DNA from: Heterostelium multicystogenum
Lineage: Eukaryota > Evosea > Eumycetozoa > Acytosteliales > Acytosteliaceae
Reading direction: 5' to 3'
Length of the DNA stretch: 64,000 nt
NCBI GenBank assembly: GCA_003667245.1
Contig: RCNN01000047.1
Coordinates: 1-64,000 of the forward strand
The position numbers and the translations under genes were made by a program. Shown one piece after another: positions 21,547-33,884 of this stretch. Each line of letters begins with the position of its first letter. Position 1 is the first letter of the stretch. Under the pieces are notes generated by a model. It had not been told where the DNA came from. It worked only from the letters and a program-made list of their open reading frames with translations, and made no database searches.

Positions 21547-23085
21547 ATGACAATTGTAGCTGATTACGAATTGAATGAAGAAAGATTCCTGGAGTTGTTG
21601 ACAAAGCTCATTAGCGAAGGAAAGTCCCTTCAGAATCAACCACCAGAATTAATCCCACGTGAAGACAACGCAGGTCGTCATGTCCTAGCTGCATTGGAGC
21701 CTTACACCATTGAAAAAGGTGGAGTTTTGAAGGTTCAACACATTGCTTTCCACGAAGGACGTGGTAATATTCTTATTCAATACCCAGGTACAATGGAGAA
21801 CAAATGTATCTCATTTGTTGGTTCACATCTAGATGTGGTGCCAGCTGTTGCTGCCAACTGGGAGCGTGATCCATTCAAGTTGGTTATCGAAGGAGATCGT
21901 CTCTATGGTCGTGGAACCACTGATTGCCTTGGTCATGTAGCATTGTTAACTGATCTCTTTATTACTGTAAGTATAGATCAAAGAATATGAGAAAGCTAGC
22001 TCTGACACACATTATTTTTTAATAGTTAGCTACAAAGAAACCCGCTTTGAAACATTCTATCAATGCTGTATTCATTGCAAGTGAAGAGAATGATGAAATC
22101 GCTGTATGACACTTAACAATCTAAATTCCACCAAGCTTATGACTAATTTTTGTTTTACGATAGGGTGTTGGAGTTGATGAGTTGGACAAACAAGGTAAAA
22201 TTGATCATTTGAAGCATGGTCCACTCTACTGGGTCGACTCTGCCGATATGCAACCAACCATTGGAACTGGTGGTGCCCAAAACTGGAATTTGAAAGCCTA
22301 TGGAAAGATCTTCCACAGTGCTATCCCAAACAAGGCTATAAACACCATCGAGCTTTGCAATGAAGCATTGGCAGAGATTCAAAAGAGATTTTATGTTGAT
22401 TTCAAGGCTCACTCTGAAGAACATAGATATGGATATGAAGTTTCGTCAACCATGAAGCCAACTCTCTGGAAAAGATAGATGGTTCATACAATCAAATCCC
22501 AGGTGAAGCTGTCATTTGTGGTGACATTCGTCTTACCCATTCTACGATATGGCTGAAATGCGTAAGAAAGTAGAGTCTTACGTTGCTGATATTAATGCCA
22601 ACTCACTGATCTTCGTAAACCGTGTCCATTCAGTAAATACTCACTCCCAGATGAAGGTATCACTGGTAGAGTCGAGATTGAATGGATTGGTGAATCATCT
22701 CCAGGAGTTGCATGCAACATTGACTCCAAAGGGTAAATAATCATATCGAAACAAAGTAAAAAAAAGAAATCAATATTCTATTATCGATTATTGACAGATA
22801 CAAGGCATTGGACAAGCTACCAAAGAAGTTACTGGTGAATTGAAACCAGTTTCAACTTGTGGTACCTTACCACTTGTCAAAGATCTCCAAGACAGTGGAT
22901 TCGATCTTCAAATTACTGGGTAAGTAATTCTTTCTTCCTCTGTTAATTTAGTACTAAAATCATCACTTAATAGATTTGGTAAAGAAGAAACCTATCATGC
23001 TGATAACGAGTACGCTTCATTGAGTGATTTCAAGAAAGCTATTAAAATCTTGACTAGAACCATTGATCTTTTGGAACAACAATAA
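21547..23085 (+). CDS. argE: Acetylornithine deacetylase-like M20 metallopeptidase
   Basis: ATG at 21547; five exons with introns at about 21968-22024, 22106-22164, 22735-22797 and 22921-22973. M20-family metal-site segments are clear: FVGSHLDVVPA (His-x-Asp), GRGTTDCLGHV (bridging Asp) and FIASEENDEI (Glu-Glu pair). The C-terminal part includes CGTLPLVKDLQ and the terminal FGKEETYHADNEY, whose His is a usual metal ligand. The family removes acetyl groups from N-acetylornithine (arginine synthesis) or related N-acyl amino acids. At least four single-base breaks occur (near 22473, 22540, 22600 and 22815), the flanking frames all remaining well conserved. That argues for sequence errors rather than decay. 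The exact substrate is inferred from similarity to dictyostelid ArgE. Confidence 0.85.
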
Positions 23086-23148
23086 TAAATAAATGATCAG
23101 TGAACTAAATCAATTCAATTCAATTTAACATAAAAACCTATTGTTTGT

Positions 23149-24063
23149 TTATTTAGGTGCTGAATAAAGAGATTCGGTGTAAGAAACATAAACTATTATG
23201 GTTGTTAATAAAAACTTTGTATACTTACCACCTGGTGCATCTGGCATACGCTCAATTGTATATCTTTTTCCTTTGAGATATAAAATTGGTACACCTGGAA
23301 TCTTACGAATACGTCTTCTGAGATCAGCATCACAAGTTGCAACCATATATATACGATGCTGGGTTAAAGTCAATATTGGTTAGTACTCTATGATATCGCA
23401 TGGGCACAGCGCTGTTATAAAATTTACCATTGTAATTCTATTGATAATGCAATCATCAGCGTATGTTCCTTTATGTAAACAAGTTAATCTTTGGAAGCGT
23501 GGATCTTTCGAAACTTTCAAAGCAACTCTGTACTTTGGACCCAATCTCTCCAACTCTGCAGCACAACAATCCGTGATACATGGTATACATTTTGCATATA
23601 AACAATCATCAAACCTTGTACAATATCAATTTTGTTTGAGATTGAGAAATTAATGAAATTAGTATCTATAATCACATGATATGGGGGTACCAAAGCTTCA
23701 TTAAATGAAAAGAACATGTGATGTGATGTGTCATCTGGTCTACAGGAATGCAAAAATTAGTAACATGAACTAGCAATAATTATCTTGACAATATACTCAC
23801 ATGGCAGCTAATTTCTTTGTAAACTCTGCTTGTTTTTTGGATCTTTCAATTTGTTTCTGTCTGTTTGTTTTTTGTCTATAGCTGTATTAGTAACACGCAA
23901 AGGTTTGTTCAATCTAGAATGAATAAACCTACAAATGATCTCCTGTTGTTTTGATTAAAGGGATTTTCTTGGGTGGAGCACTTGGTTTTCTTGCCTATTA
24001 CAATCAATGAAGAGTATGATCAATATTTTAGATGTTTATTATGTTATACGATTGTCTCTTACC
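23149..24063 (-). CDS. fcf1: rRNA-processing PIN-domain protein FCF1/Utp24
   Basis: Minus strand. Core motifs of the PIN nuclease are clear: [16 protein letters not shown] (first acidic residue), a Cys-rich helix region in a second frame, HKGTYADDC (acidic pair), [19 protein letters not shown] and IERMPDAPG. The last exon is only a few codons, ending PGAPK-like at 23149 after a ~75-base intron. FCF1 cleaves pre-rRNA in the small-subunit processome in the nucleolus. One missing G near 23607 breaks the frame between the IDTN and ADD segments. Such a protein should be essential, so I read this as an assembly error. The first exons (about 23750-24063, including LKDPKNKQ or [13 protein letters not shown] stretches) are not resolved. 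Confidence 0.8.
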
Positions 24064-24215
24064 ATATTATTATTTATATATATATCAAGTTCTTAATTAA
24101 TAATTTGTTATTAAATTAACAATAATAAAAACAAAGAAAATAACGAACGATTGAATTTAAATTAATTTGTATTTTTTTTGTTTTTTTTGGACCACAAACC
24201 AAATTATTTATTTCA

Positions 24216-27200
24216 TCAATTTTCATCACCACTCTCTTTGAATTTTAGTTTATCATTACCACTAAAATTAACACTAATTCTTTTAAGTTTGTTCTTAATG
24301 ATAGAGAATCTCTTCTTTTCGCTTGCAGGTGTTGATGGAGGTGGCATCAAAGATGAGTTTGGTGTGTTCATTACATTGGTCGCTATAACAGGTGGGCTTG
24401 TTTGCACTTATGGAATCTCTTCTTGAGTCTGGGGAGTTGTTTGTAGTGCCATTGTTATTGTTGTTGCTATTGTTTGAGCCTGATGAAACACTCTTTTGAC
24501 GAAGTCGTTTAATAAAGTTATCTTTCTTTTCTGGTTGTATTTGATCTTTTGTGAGATCAAATGCACCTGCACTGGCATCAAAAGTTGTATCTATGCCATT
24601 GAGCGATGCAGGTGATGAGGAGTAAGGAGATGGGTAGCCATCACTATCTGAGAAGGACGTTGTTGCAGTTGTAGTAGTAGTTGTTGGAATTGGTGATTTG
24701 CTGAGATTAATAGACGCCCGCTCAAACTCGCCTACCCATTCATTTGCTTCTTCTTCACTTGCCGCAATGAATTTGTATAGTTTACCATTATTCTGTGATC
24801 CCAAATTGACAACTAAACCATTGGGTACATCAGAGTTGAATTTAATATTGACATCAGGATCCTTTAAAGAAAGTGAGTACTTCTCGCGATAGTAGTACTT
24901 GAGATTGGTTTGGTTACTATCGCTGGACGCATTCGTATCATTCTTTGTGTTACACTTTGACTTTACTGGCTTTGTTAAGAGTAACAGATCGGAGAGAAGA
25001 AATAGATAGTATTTTTGTTTGTTGCTGGTTTCCTCAAGTGCACCTTGTTTTATAAAGGTTCGTCCACTCTTCATAAGTGAGATACGCTTGTTGTCATCGA
25101 GGAGCATTGTTTCGATTGACATTAGATTGCTGTAATTGATGGACATTTCTAGTTGATTTTGAAGGAAGTTGGCAATGTCTTTGATGAGTGAAAAGGCAGC
25201 TGCAATATCCCGACTCTCTGGGTGGTCAGGGGGAGTGCACTTGTTTAGATTTTCAAACAACAATTGGTACTTTTGAATGCGATTGATTGGCACAGAAAGC
25301 AGTGACGTAAGATCGTGCTCTACTTCATTCGATAGAGAAGCTTGATGGTTTGCAAAATTTGAAAAGTCTGGATTAAGCCTGCACCAACTGAGGATAATCA
25401 TTGCATACTTAAAGTTGTACATATATTTACCATAAATTGTCTTCATCTGTGAGATATTTACAATAAAGAACTGAGATATCGATTGATATTGTCTTGATGT
25501 GATCGAAGATTGTAGCTCACTGCTAGTAGAACTACTGACATTGGCGTGGCTGGTTTTGCTTCCTAAATTGACACTGTTGGTATTACATGAGTTGGGTAGA
25601 ATAGCAGTGCTGTTCTTATAGGGTTGAGAAGATGCTGTCGTATAGAATGGGGAGAGTGTTTGGAAATATTTGAGTGTTGAGAGAAGCATTTGGTGAAGAT
25701 CCGATATCGATTCAATATTAGAAAATATTGAAGCAATCTCTTTATAGTTCAAAAGAGGCTTGTTCATTCTAAACTTTGATTGTAAAGGTGCAAGATAGTT
25801 CTTCATTATACAATCCAAACTGTTTTCGATATTGGTGCTCCGATGAAACCAATTGATCGATTATGCTGATCCAGGTCTTCTTCATTGTAAGAAGTTGCAA
25901 CTGTGATTGATTATCATCGAGTGATGAAGATTGAATAGGAAGCTTCCAACTACTCTTGAATCGATTGTATCGTGTCTTGAATATCCAACGCTTGACATAA
26001 GATTGTAGTTTGATCACTAAATCAACATTTTTCCTTCCAGAACATCTTATCATCCAATGAGAGATTTAGTCCTCCGGTCAAAAGTGAAGCAGATCGCTTC
26101 ATCTCCGAAGTAGGTATATATTGTATGTGTGGAAACATCTCATAATAAGGTTTTACATTGAGAATAGGTGTTCCATTGACAATGTTTGGATCGGAAAAAC
26201 ATAATACTTAAGGAGTTCTTGGAGATCTTTAAAACTTTCGCAGGAGTTACTTCAATTAGTTGCGTCATATTTCTTGACTTTTTATCACTAAAATTGATGT
26301 TCTGTTAGCAGATATAGCGATATAAAATTAAACTAACATACTGGAGTATTCTTATCATGTTTGATTGATATATAATCCAAACTTTGGCGAATCCTTCAAT
26401 ACCAAACTCTTTCCAGCCATTTATATATTGAGTAGTTGATAGTTTTAATACCCCTTCTCTTTCGGTTTGTTGGTGATTGATGCCTGATATATTGCTATTA
26501 CCACTGTTGGCTCCGTTGTTGACGTTTTGAGAATTTGATGTTCTAAGCACATTAAGTTTTGGTGGCAAGTGTTCCGCCAAGACTTTGTCTCCTTCTATCC
26601 TTGAATACAGTAATAGGATAAATATTTTGAATGGCTGGATCCAATGGATTCAATGACATATCACCACTAGATGATAGTCCATTCACTGAACTTGATATTT
26701 CTTTTGCAAAAGCAGAAGAAGTATTGTTTCCATTGGTTTCTTCGAGAGTTTCCAAAAGTGCTTCTAAAATATGAACAATATCAGAGAATTTCGGACGATT
26801 CTGTGGCAAGTATTGACAACACTTCAAAACATAGATCGAAAAACACGGTTGGACAGTCGTTTGGTGTTGGTAGATTCTCTTTCAACTCTTCAACGTTGAT
26901 ATCAAATCCATTCGTTGAGTTTCTCACCCAAAAGTCTTTGCCAGGTCGTTTAAAGGTAATCAATTCTGCCAAAATGATACCATAGGAAAATACATCGACA
27001 CTCCAATCATAATTTTTTCTGTAATAGGATTTCAGGTGCCATGAAAGAAGGTGTACCCACAAATAGACATTCGTCTCAACTTGCCAGTGGCAGCAGTTCC
27101 ATTTCCATTGGTATTGTAAGGGGTGTTATCATTGGAATTGTCATCCGAGTATTCTTCATCACTGCTGCTACTGTCTGTTCCCTGTGAATATTGTGATCCT

Positions 27201-27688
27201 ACCCTTGCAAATCCAAAATCACAAAGTTTTGTGTTCTTAAGATTAGGCAAAACCAAGACATTCTTAGTCTTCAAGTCACGATGTAGAATATTTTTTGAGT
27301 GAAGGAAATAGCATGTACGTGCTATTGATAGAGCGATCTGTACACGAACAAGCCAACGTGGTGGCTTTGGAGTTTCCTTGACAAACAGACGGAGATCAGG
27401 ACCATCTACAAACCTCGGTGATCAATAAAATCCACTGCTGTGATGACAGGTACCAAAGAAATGTACGACATGTGGATGTCTAATGTACCGGAGAGCTTTG
27501 ACTTCACGCTCAGTATATTTGCAGTAGTCTGGATCATCAAAAGCAGGAATCTGCTTGATCGCCACCTCTACTCCGAGGTAACTGCCACGATAGACATGTC
27601 CAAAAATTACCTTTTCCAATGATTTCTTTAAAACAAGATCATTATATTCTATTTCCCAAAGCTTTGAATGTGGTAATCCACCTACCAT
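24216..27688 (-). CDS. TKL kinase-PH-IQ-RhoGEF(DH)-PH protein, Kxc type
   Basis: Minus strand, start about 27688. The N-terminal kinase carries VAIKQI (catalytic Lys), HRDLKTKN, CDFGFARV, and the C-lobe WSVDVFSYGIILAEL. A Ser/Asn linker leads to a PH domain (about 26100-26450), then an IQ-like helix (IKLQSYVKRWIFKTRYNRF), then a DH domain starting WISIIDQLVSSEHQYRKQF, with the signature LLSVPINRIQKYQLLFENL. A second PH domain (YYREKYSLSLKD...NEWVGEFERA) and a disordered tail follow. Kinase plus exchange factor for Rac is a known dictyostelid architecture (kxcA/kxcB), presumably linking kinase signals to Rac and actin. Which paralogue this is cannot be told. Two offset indels near 27605-27625 scramble the glycine loop, and one near 24410 shifts the tail; all look like errors. 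Confidence 0.85.
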
Positions 27689-29005
27689 CTTTATATTCTA
27701 TATTTCTCTATTTGTTAGATTAGAATTAAAGTTAGAATTTAGTTGATACTTTTATAATTAATAGTTGTATAAAGAATCCAATATCAATCAATCAATCAAC
27801 TCATCATCACATTATAATGCTGATGATCCAAAAGATAGGTTATAATTTTATTATGACAACAGCATATAATCGATATTTAAGACATTTATCTGATGATGGT
27901 GAATATAAAATATGTATGTTCATTTATCACTTGTGTAACACCCACACTCACTTCAAATAATAATTCAATATCTTTTAATTATTATTGGTTTAATGATGGC
28001 AGCAATTACCACATCATGGGTTTAAATGGATGGTGTAGGTGGTTTTGGTGATGTGTTTATATTTGTATGATGATTATCTGATAGACTTTAAAATACACCA
28101 ACAATCCATCTATACGTATAATTACCTTTATCTAATGAAACTGACTGATTATATACAACATTCGCACAGACAACTATAACCAACTAATTTTACAAATTAA
28201 TAATAATACAATTAAATTAAGAATGAATGTGAAACTAAAATCGACAACTACTTGTGTAAGCACTGGTATGCTCTACCATTTCAAAAACCAGTACAAACTT
28301 AAAAAAAATCAAAATAAATTAAAAAAAAACAAAACCAAATCATGACTATTTTAAAAATAGAAATGGAGTAAATTTGTCTATTTAGATTGTAAACATTTTA
28401 ATAAATTCTAAATTTTAATATAAAATGAGAAGAATTTTTAAATCTTGTTATTGAAAAGAAATATCTATAATCTCTATGAAAGTTACTTATGCTCTCAGTA
28501 GAAAAAAATAGGTCTCCTTAAAAAAATTCAATAAAAACAGAGTAACACAAATGATAGAACAATCAGGTACTTCTCTGCAATACCTCTCCTATGGACAAAT
28601 AGAAAAAGAATGAGTCTGTGTATAGAATGGGTAATGAAGTATTTATGTGGGCTTCAATGAAATTTTTATTCATTTTTTTAATGATTAATCATTGCACAAA
28701 ATTGAGTGAGCTGATGATAAAAAACTAATAAGAAATTAGTTTAATGATCGAATTAGATACAGGGATAAATTTAATCCAAAAAGTCAAGATATTTTTAGAT
28801 CTTTTTGTTTAGTATCTTCGGGTTTATAAAATTTGTTAAATTATCTTGTTTAAAATTTAAATTTTACACCTCATCAATCACTCAAAATCCAAAAAGATCC
28901 AGAATATCTACATCATCAACCTTAAAAGTCTATATAAATTATGTTTTCAAAACAAGATTCTCTTTATCCACAAAATCCATAACTTAATTAACTATACATA
29001 TAACA
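27689..29005. other. Intergenic, about 1.3 kb, nothing recognised
   Basis: Very AT-rich with poly-A runs near 28300-28330 and 28500. It separates two divergent genes and should carry both promoters. No RNA gene or repeat could be supported. Confidence 0.5.
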
Positions 29006-29737
29006 ATGAATAAATATATTTTTGGTTCACTTATCATTCTAATGATAGTTGGATACTCAACTATTGTTGAGTCTATTGTTTATTTGGAGATGATCCCCTA
29101 TGCCGATGAAAACTGTACCAAAGCAAATGGTGAATATGGTGTTGGTTTCGCATTTATTGTTGGACAATGTTTCGGAGTTGGTGATCAAGCACCAGGTGCA
29201 CGTAACCTTTTTGTAACTGTTGGTGAAAATTTGGAAAATGCTACGATCACCACCTATAAAAACTACGACCCAACATGTCAAAATGCAATCCCCAATGCTT
29301 ATATCACCTACGAGCAAGGTGGATGTTATTCTGCACCAGCATATGCTAACTCTGATTATTATATGGCCAACAACTATGTGCGTATCAACATTATTGAAAA
29401 CCCACAAGCAATTCCAGTTTCTGGATTAAGATTTTCAACTTTCGCTGAATCTCAATGTTCGTCAAATCCACAATGGTACTATTACTATAACAAATGGAAC
29501 AGTGTTCTCCAACGGACAACAAACATCTAAATTCTATTGCCAAGAAAATACAAGTATGTATTATAAAAACATATTCACTATCAGAGATTGAACTAACAAC
29601 ACATTTTAAACAAAGGCTTTGAACAAGTATGTAACATTGATAACCCAGTTAGTTGTCAAACCTATGTAAGAAGTCAATCATGTACAATTGATTGGTGGAA
29701 TTTACATGAACATAACTACTTTTTAACTTCTTGTTGA
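29006..29737 (+). CDS. Secreted cysteine-containing protein, dictyostelid-specific
   Basis: ATG at 29006. A signal peptide is plain (YIFGSLIILMIVGYSTIVES). The mature part has many Tyr and spaced Cys residues (ENCTKANG, GQCFGVGD, DPTCQNA, GGCYSAP). The first frame ends at 29530, but a +1 shift near 29480 gives TITITNGTVFSNGQQ, then an intron (about 29558-29616, GTATGT...AAAG), and a last exon with four more Cys ending in TGA at 29737. The protein is about 220 residues with the shift corrected. I recognise no enzyme domain. It is probably extracellular, such as a matrix or coat component. Confidence 0.65.
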
Positions 29738-29794
29738 TACCACAAATAAATACGATGGGAGTAATCGAATTATCTACCAATAGTTTAGTATTTT

Positions 29795-31339
29795 TTATTT
29801 TTTCTTATTTCTTTTCATTTCATCATAATCCTTAAGATCCTCTTGTAGTTCGAGATCTTCTTCATCGTCTAGAATATCTTCACTTGGATCATCCAAGTCT
29901 TTGTAGATATCTTCACGTGAGATTCCAAGGAGTTCAGGAGTAATTTCCAAATTCTCAATTCGACGATTCTTAATTCTGGTTTGTAAGTCTGGAGTTCCAA
30001 TTCTCTGATCGTGAAGAGATCTACCTTGAATTCTCCAGCACTCGGCCAAGACAATGGACAAAGCTTGCGAAACATTGAGACAATCGACAAGACCCGTCGA
30101 AGGGATCACAAGCGTATTGGTTGATAGCTTAATAATACCCTTTGACACACCATCAGATTCAGAACCAAAAACAATTACCAGAGGATTGACACCCAACATC
30201 TTAATGGCACGGTCAGAGTATAATGGAATCGGTGTTTTGTTATTTTCAGAAACAGAGGTGGAGTCATTGTCGCTGTTTCCAGAAGTTGATATTATTTGCC
30301 AACCATGAGCATTGAACTTCTTGATAAGATTGATTGCATCAGAACGAACATCGATTGGAACCACATCGACATGCTCCATTGCACCACGACTAGCACGATA
30401 CGAAGAAGTCGAGTGTGGATTTATTCGTCCACCAGTGTTTGCACCAAGTTCATTGAATGCAAAGACGGTCCTGACACCAAAAGATGCACATGATCTAATA
30501 ATAGCACCGATATTGTGTGGATTCTCTACATTGTCCAAGAGTACTACAATGGGTCTACCAAATGATGCACTTCCATTTTCATTATTGCTACTTGTTTTGC
30601 TCTCTAAAATTGAATGTTTTTTTGTTGGTGTAATATTTGTTTTCGATCTTTGAATCTCTCTGTCAATAGCTTCCTCAATGGATAATGTTGGCTTTTGCTT
30701 TACAACCAAGCAAATACCTTCATGGTGCTTTGATTGTGTCACTTTTTCTAGTTGGTCGTCATCTTGGAACAGACGATATGGCTTTCGAGCTTCTGCGAAA
30801 TATTTAACAATATCTTTCAACTCTGCTTTGTTCCTCTCGTAAAGCGATTGGTTGATATACAATCTTTTCAAATCTTTTGGATCTCTTTTCAAGAAACAAC
30901 TTAGCACACTTCTGAATCCAGTTATATTCATTTCATCTTTATCACTAACATATTGATCTTGATCTAGTAGTACTTCTGATTTCTCTCTCTTCTTATATGA
31001 TTGTTGATCGATTTTATCTTTTGATGAATCATTATGATCTGGTCTTTCTTTACTTTTCCATGCATATTTATTCGAATCACCAGGTCTACCATGATCATCT
31101 GAATAAATAGATGATCTTTTAGGCTTACTTATGTTGTCAGTTTTATTAGCTACTCTCTTTTTGTCAATATCTGTATTGCTCTCTCTGTTGATGTATCTTC
31201 TGACTCTCTGCAAAGGTAGATCATTTAAAAGAGGTCTGCTTGTGCTGCTACTGAATGATCTAAAGATTTGATTAGATATACTCTTTTCAAAAGTATTAAT
31301 AATACTCTGATAGAGTTGATTGTATGTATAGCGTTGCAT
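29795..31339 (-). CDS. SpoU-family 2'-O-ribose RNA methyltransferase, MRM1-like
   Basis: Minus strand, single exon; ATG at 31339 gives 514 residues. The first ~45 residues are Ser/Arg-rich and lack acids (FRSFSSSTSRPLL), fitting a mitochondrial targeting peptide. A low-complexity charged linker follows. The SPOUT domain is complete: motif 1 NVENPHNIGAIIRSCASFG, motif 2 VIVFGSESDGVS, motif 3 VDCLNVSQALSIVLAE, which form the knot that binds S-adenosylmethionine. Ahead of it (about residues 160-250) lies a substrate-binding L30e-like region. An acidic tail ends in KRNKKK. The likely role is 2'-O-methylation of mitochondrial large rRNA (MRM1 type); a tRNA (TrmH-like) target is possible. The frame is intact. 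Confidence 0.85.
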   Translation of the reverse strand: MQRYTYNQLYQSIINTFEKSISNQIFRSFSSSTSRPLLNDLPLQRVRRYINRESNTDIDKKRVANKTDNISKPKRSSIYSDDHGRPGDSNKYAWKSKERPDHNDSSKDKIDQQSYKKREKSEVLLDQDQYVSDKDEMNITGFRSVLSCFLKRDPKDLKRLYINQSLYERNKAELKDIVKYFAEARKPYRLFQDDDQLEKVTQSKHHEGICLVVKQKPTLSIEEAIDREIQRSKTNITPTKKHSILESKTSSNNENGSASFGRPIVVLLDNVENPHNIGAIIRSCASFGVRTVFAFNELGANTGGRINPHSTSSYRASRGAMEHVDVVPIDVRSDAINLIKKFNAHGWQIISTSGNSDNDSTSVSENNKTPIPLYSDRAIKMLGVNPLVIVFGSESDGVSKGIIKLSTNTLVIPSTGLVDCLNVSQALSIVLAECWRIQGRSLHDQRIGTPDLQTRIKNRRIENLEITPELLGISREDIYKDLDDPSEDILDDEEDLELQEDLKDYDEMKRNKKK

Positions 31340-31441
31340 TGTATGTGTAACAAACAATGAAAAAAAAAAAAAATAAATGATAAGACAATGTTTTTTAAAA
31401 ACAAAGTTGTAAACGGTATTGTCAAATGTTTATTTGCAAAA

Positions 31442-33242
31442 TCATTGTGATTTATTAATTAAACATTTTTTGTTAACTGTTATTATTCTTTCGCTAAATG
31501 ATTTTATATCTAATAGAAACAAGATTAGTGATGAGCTATTGATGTGTAGCCAACAAAGATACATACACCTATTTATGATATCTTGATCCTCCCGATCAAT
31601 TGCAATTGAATAGAGATATTCTAGAAGCAAGATCCCATCGGAATAATATTGTAGTGCTTTTGAAAAGTCTCGATACATTTCCTCGACACCACCATTTCTT
31701 CCCATCTCCAAGGCTGTTTCGTATATGAGTTTGTTAGGCGAGAAGGAAGGACTCATCTCTGTGTTGTTGGTGTAAAATCTAATCACCTTGTTGAGGTATT
31801 CCTTGAATGTTTCACGTAACTTCTCTATTATTTGATTGTATCTAATCAAGTTTGGAGATCCGAAGCTAAAGTTTTGTGCACTCTGTTGTAGTTTGGATCT
31901 TAGTAGCATCAAAGCCTTTAAGTATAGAGGAATACATTCACCTGGCTCATACTGTCTTAAATCTCCCAACTCTGCAATGGCAATTGCACGCTTACTAACT
32001 CGTTCTAAACTGTTGATTGCTTCTTCGTCGTCCAATATAACACAATCCTTTTCAAAATCAATCGATGACGATGAAGTTGTATTGGTACTGTAATCTTTCT
32101 TTCCACCACTTCCAGTTGTGTTTTGTGATTGTTGATTATATAAATATTGATTATTCAACAGGATTCTATCGGAATTAGGAGATACCGTGTTCAATTTATG
32201 TCCACTACCACTACCTATATAGTTATCGAAGCTATTATTGCTATTATTTCTTTTAATTGGATGCTGTTGTTGTACCTGATATACTGGTGGTTGCGTATTG
32301 AATTGAAATGGTTGGTGAGCATTTGATAAAGGTATATTTTGGGAAAATCCTAACCATGGATGTAAGAAGAAATCTTCCCACGAAATTCTAGTCATTTCAT
32401 TGATCTGTAAGAGCGAATATAATAGATCTTGACACTCTTTGCTCAGTTGTATACTAGAAGGTATCTTAATTTTGTTGTTCTCCAACTGTCTAAAAAGATC
32501 AACTACTGTTCCACAGTTGTAGGGAGGTTCGCCAACCAACATTTCATACAAAATGACACCAACAGACCAAAGATCTGCTTTGACCGTGTAGTTCTTTCGA
32601 TAGAGTATCTCTGGAGCCATGTAAAGTGGTGATCCACAGAATGTGTCTGACAATGACTGTACATCGATAAATCTAGCAAAACCAAAGTCGGCAATCTTTA
32701 AAATAGGTGAATCAGAGCTGTCTGATAATAATAAGTTTTTGTGGTTTCAAATCACGGTGAATAATATCGTTCATCCTCAGAAATCTCAAACCATTTGCCA
32801 GTTGTCTCATAAAATATAAAGCTTTTTCCTCTGTCAATTTCTTGTGCTTTCTAATATAGCTTGAAAAATCGCCACCTTCGCAACACTCCATGATCATATA
32901 TATATAACTATCTGATGGTGGGGGAGGCTATAGAGTAAGGTCAACAGATGATTAGATACAAAGCGGCATAGATTCTCTCTTTATAGAACTTACTTCTAAA
33001 ACATCGTATAAAGTGACTATATTCGGATGATTAACAGATTTCAAAATCTTTATCTCATAGTTTAAGTTTTCTTTCAGCTTTGAGTTTCTCTCTGTTAATC
33101 TATAAACGTCAATCATCTTGATGGCAACAACATTTCCGTTGTTTCTATGCACAGCCCTAAAGACTTGTGCAAATGCACCAGACCCTAGTCTAGATTGCAA
33201 TATATAATTTTCGATCTCTCCTTTCTCTAACATGATTGCCAT
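31442..33242 (-). CDS. atg1: Autophagy-initiating Ser/Thr kinase Atg1/ULK
   Basis: Minus strand, ATG at 33242 (or 33233). Exon 1 holds the glycine loop GSGAFAQVFRA and VAIKMIDV. An intron of about 61 bases (about 32933-32993) precedes MIMECCEGGDFSSYI, then HRDLKPQ. The next frame has the DFG-type segment (IADFGFARF) and SDTFCGSPLYMAPE, KADLWSVGVILYEML. After the kinase comes a ~130-residue Asn/Ser/Gln linker. A C-terminal helical region (RAIAIAELGDLRQYEPGE to the end) matches the tandem MIT domains of Atg1 that bind Atg13. One extra A in the run just after HRDLKPQ (near 32744) breaks the frame inside the catalytic loop. Everything around it is conserved, so this is most likely an error. Confidence 0.92.
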
Positions 33243-33316
33243 ATCAACTTCCTCAACTACACACACCAATATGCAATATCTATCGGCTATCTAACTTTAC
33301 AATATACAATATCTAC

Positions 33317-33356
<40 letters not shown>

Positions 33357-33884
33357 TATACAAAACAATACTCTATCTATTATAATAATATAACTATAAA
33401 AATATTTAACCATTCAACAATTAAAATATATTAAAAAACAAAAAATGAAATTAATTTTAAGAAATATTAATTTTTTTTATTATTTTTACAAAATGGTAGA
33501 GATAATTACATTCCTCACTTTAAAATGCGATTAATAAACAAAGAATATTAACCTTTGTTTTATAGTACAACCGTAATTAAATAAATTTCTTTTAAGTATC
33601 CTATTATTTTAATCTCACACTCTACCACACTATTGAATGTGAGATTTACAGAATAAAGACGATTTGATATTTTTAATATTCCGAATTTTCGAATTGTCAT
33701 TGTAGTTTTTTTATTTTAACTTGATAGACTGTGATTTGCTTGTTCCGAAGATCTTGATTTCTGTAACCCAAATTTATTTATTTTTTGATTAAATTATTAA
33801 ATCAAAAGACAAAAGTTGTTCTTTGATTACTTTCTCAAAGCAAAAAATCGGTATTACAATAAATCATTACAACATCAAAAAAAA
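33243..33884. other. Intergenic with AT-rich spacer
   Basis: Divergent promoter region of atg1 and the next gene. It contains a trinucleotide repeat (separate entry) and poly-T/A runs near 33470 and 33875. Confidence 0.5.
33316..33356. repeat. (AAT)n microsatellite
   Basis: Thirteen to fourteen uninterrupted AAT units in a non-coding region upstream of atg1. Confidence 0.95.

Noticed and set aside
33300..33360. CRISPR-like regular repeat
   Set aside because: It is a simple AAT microsatellite without spacers.
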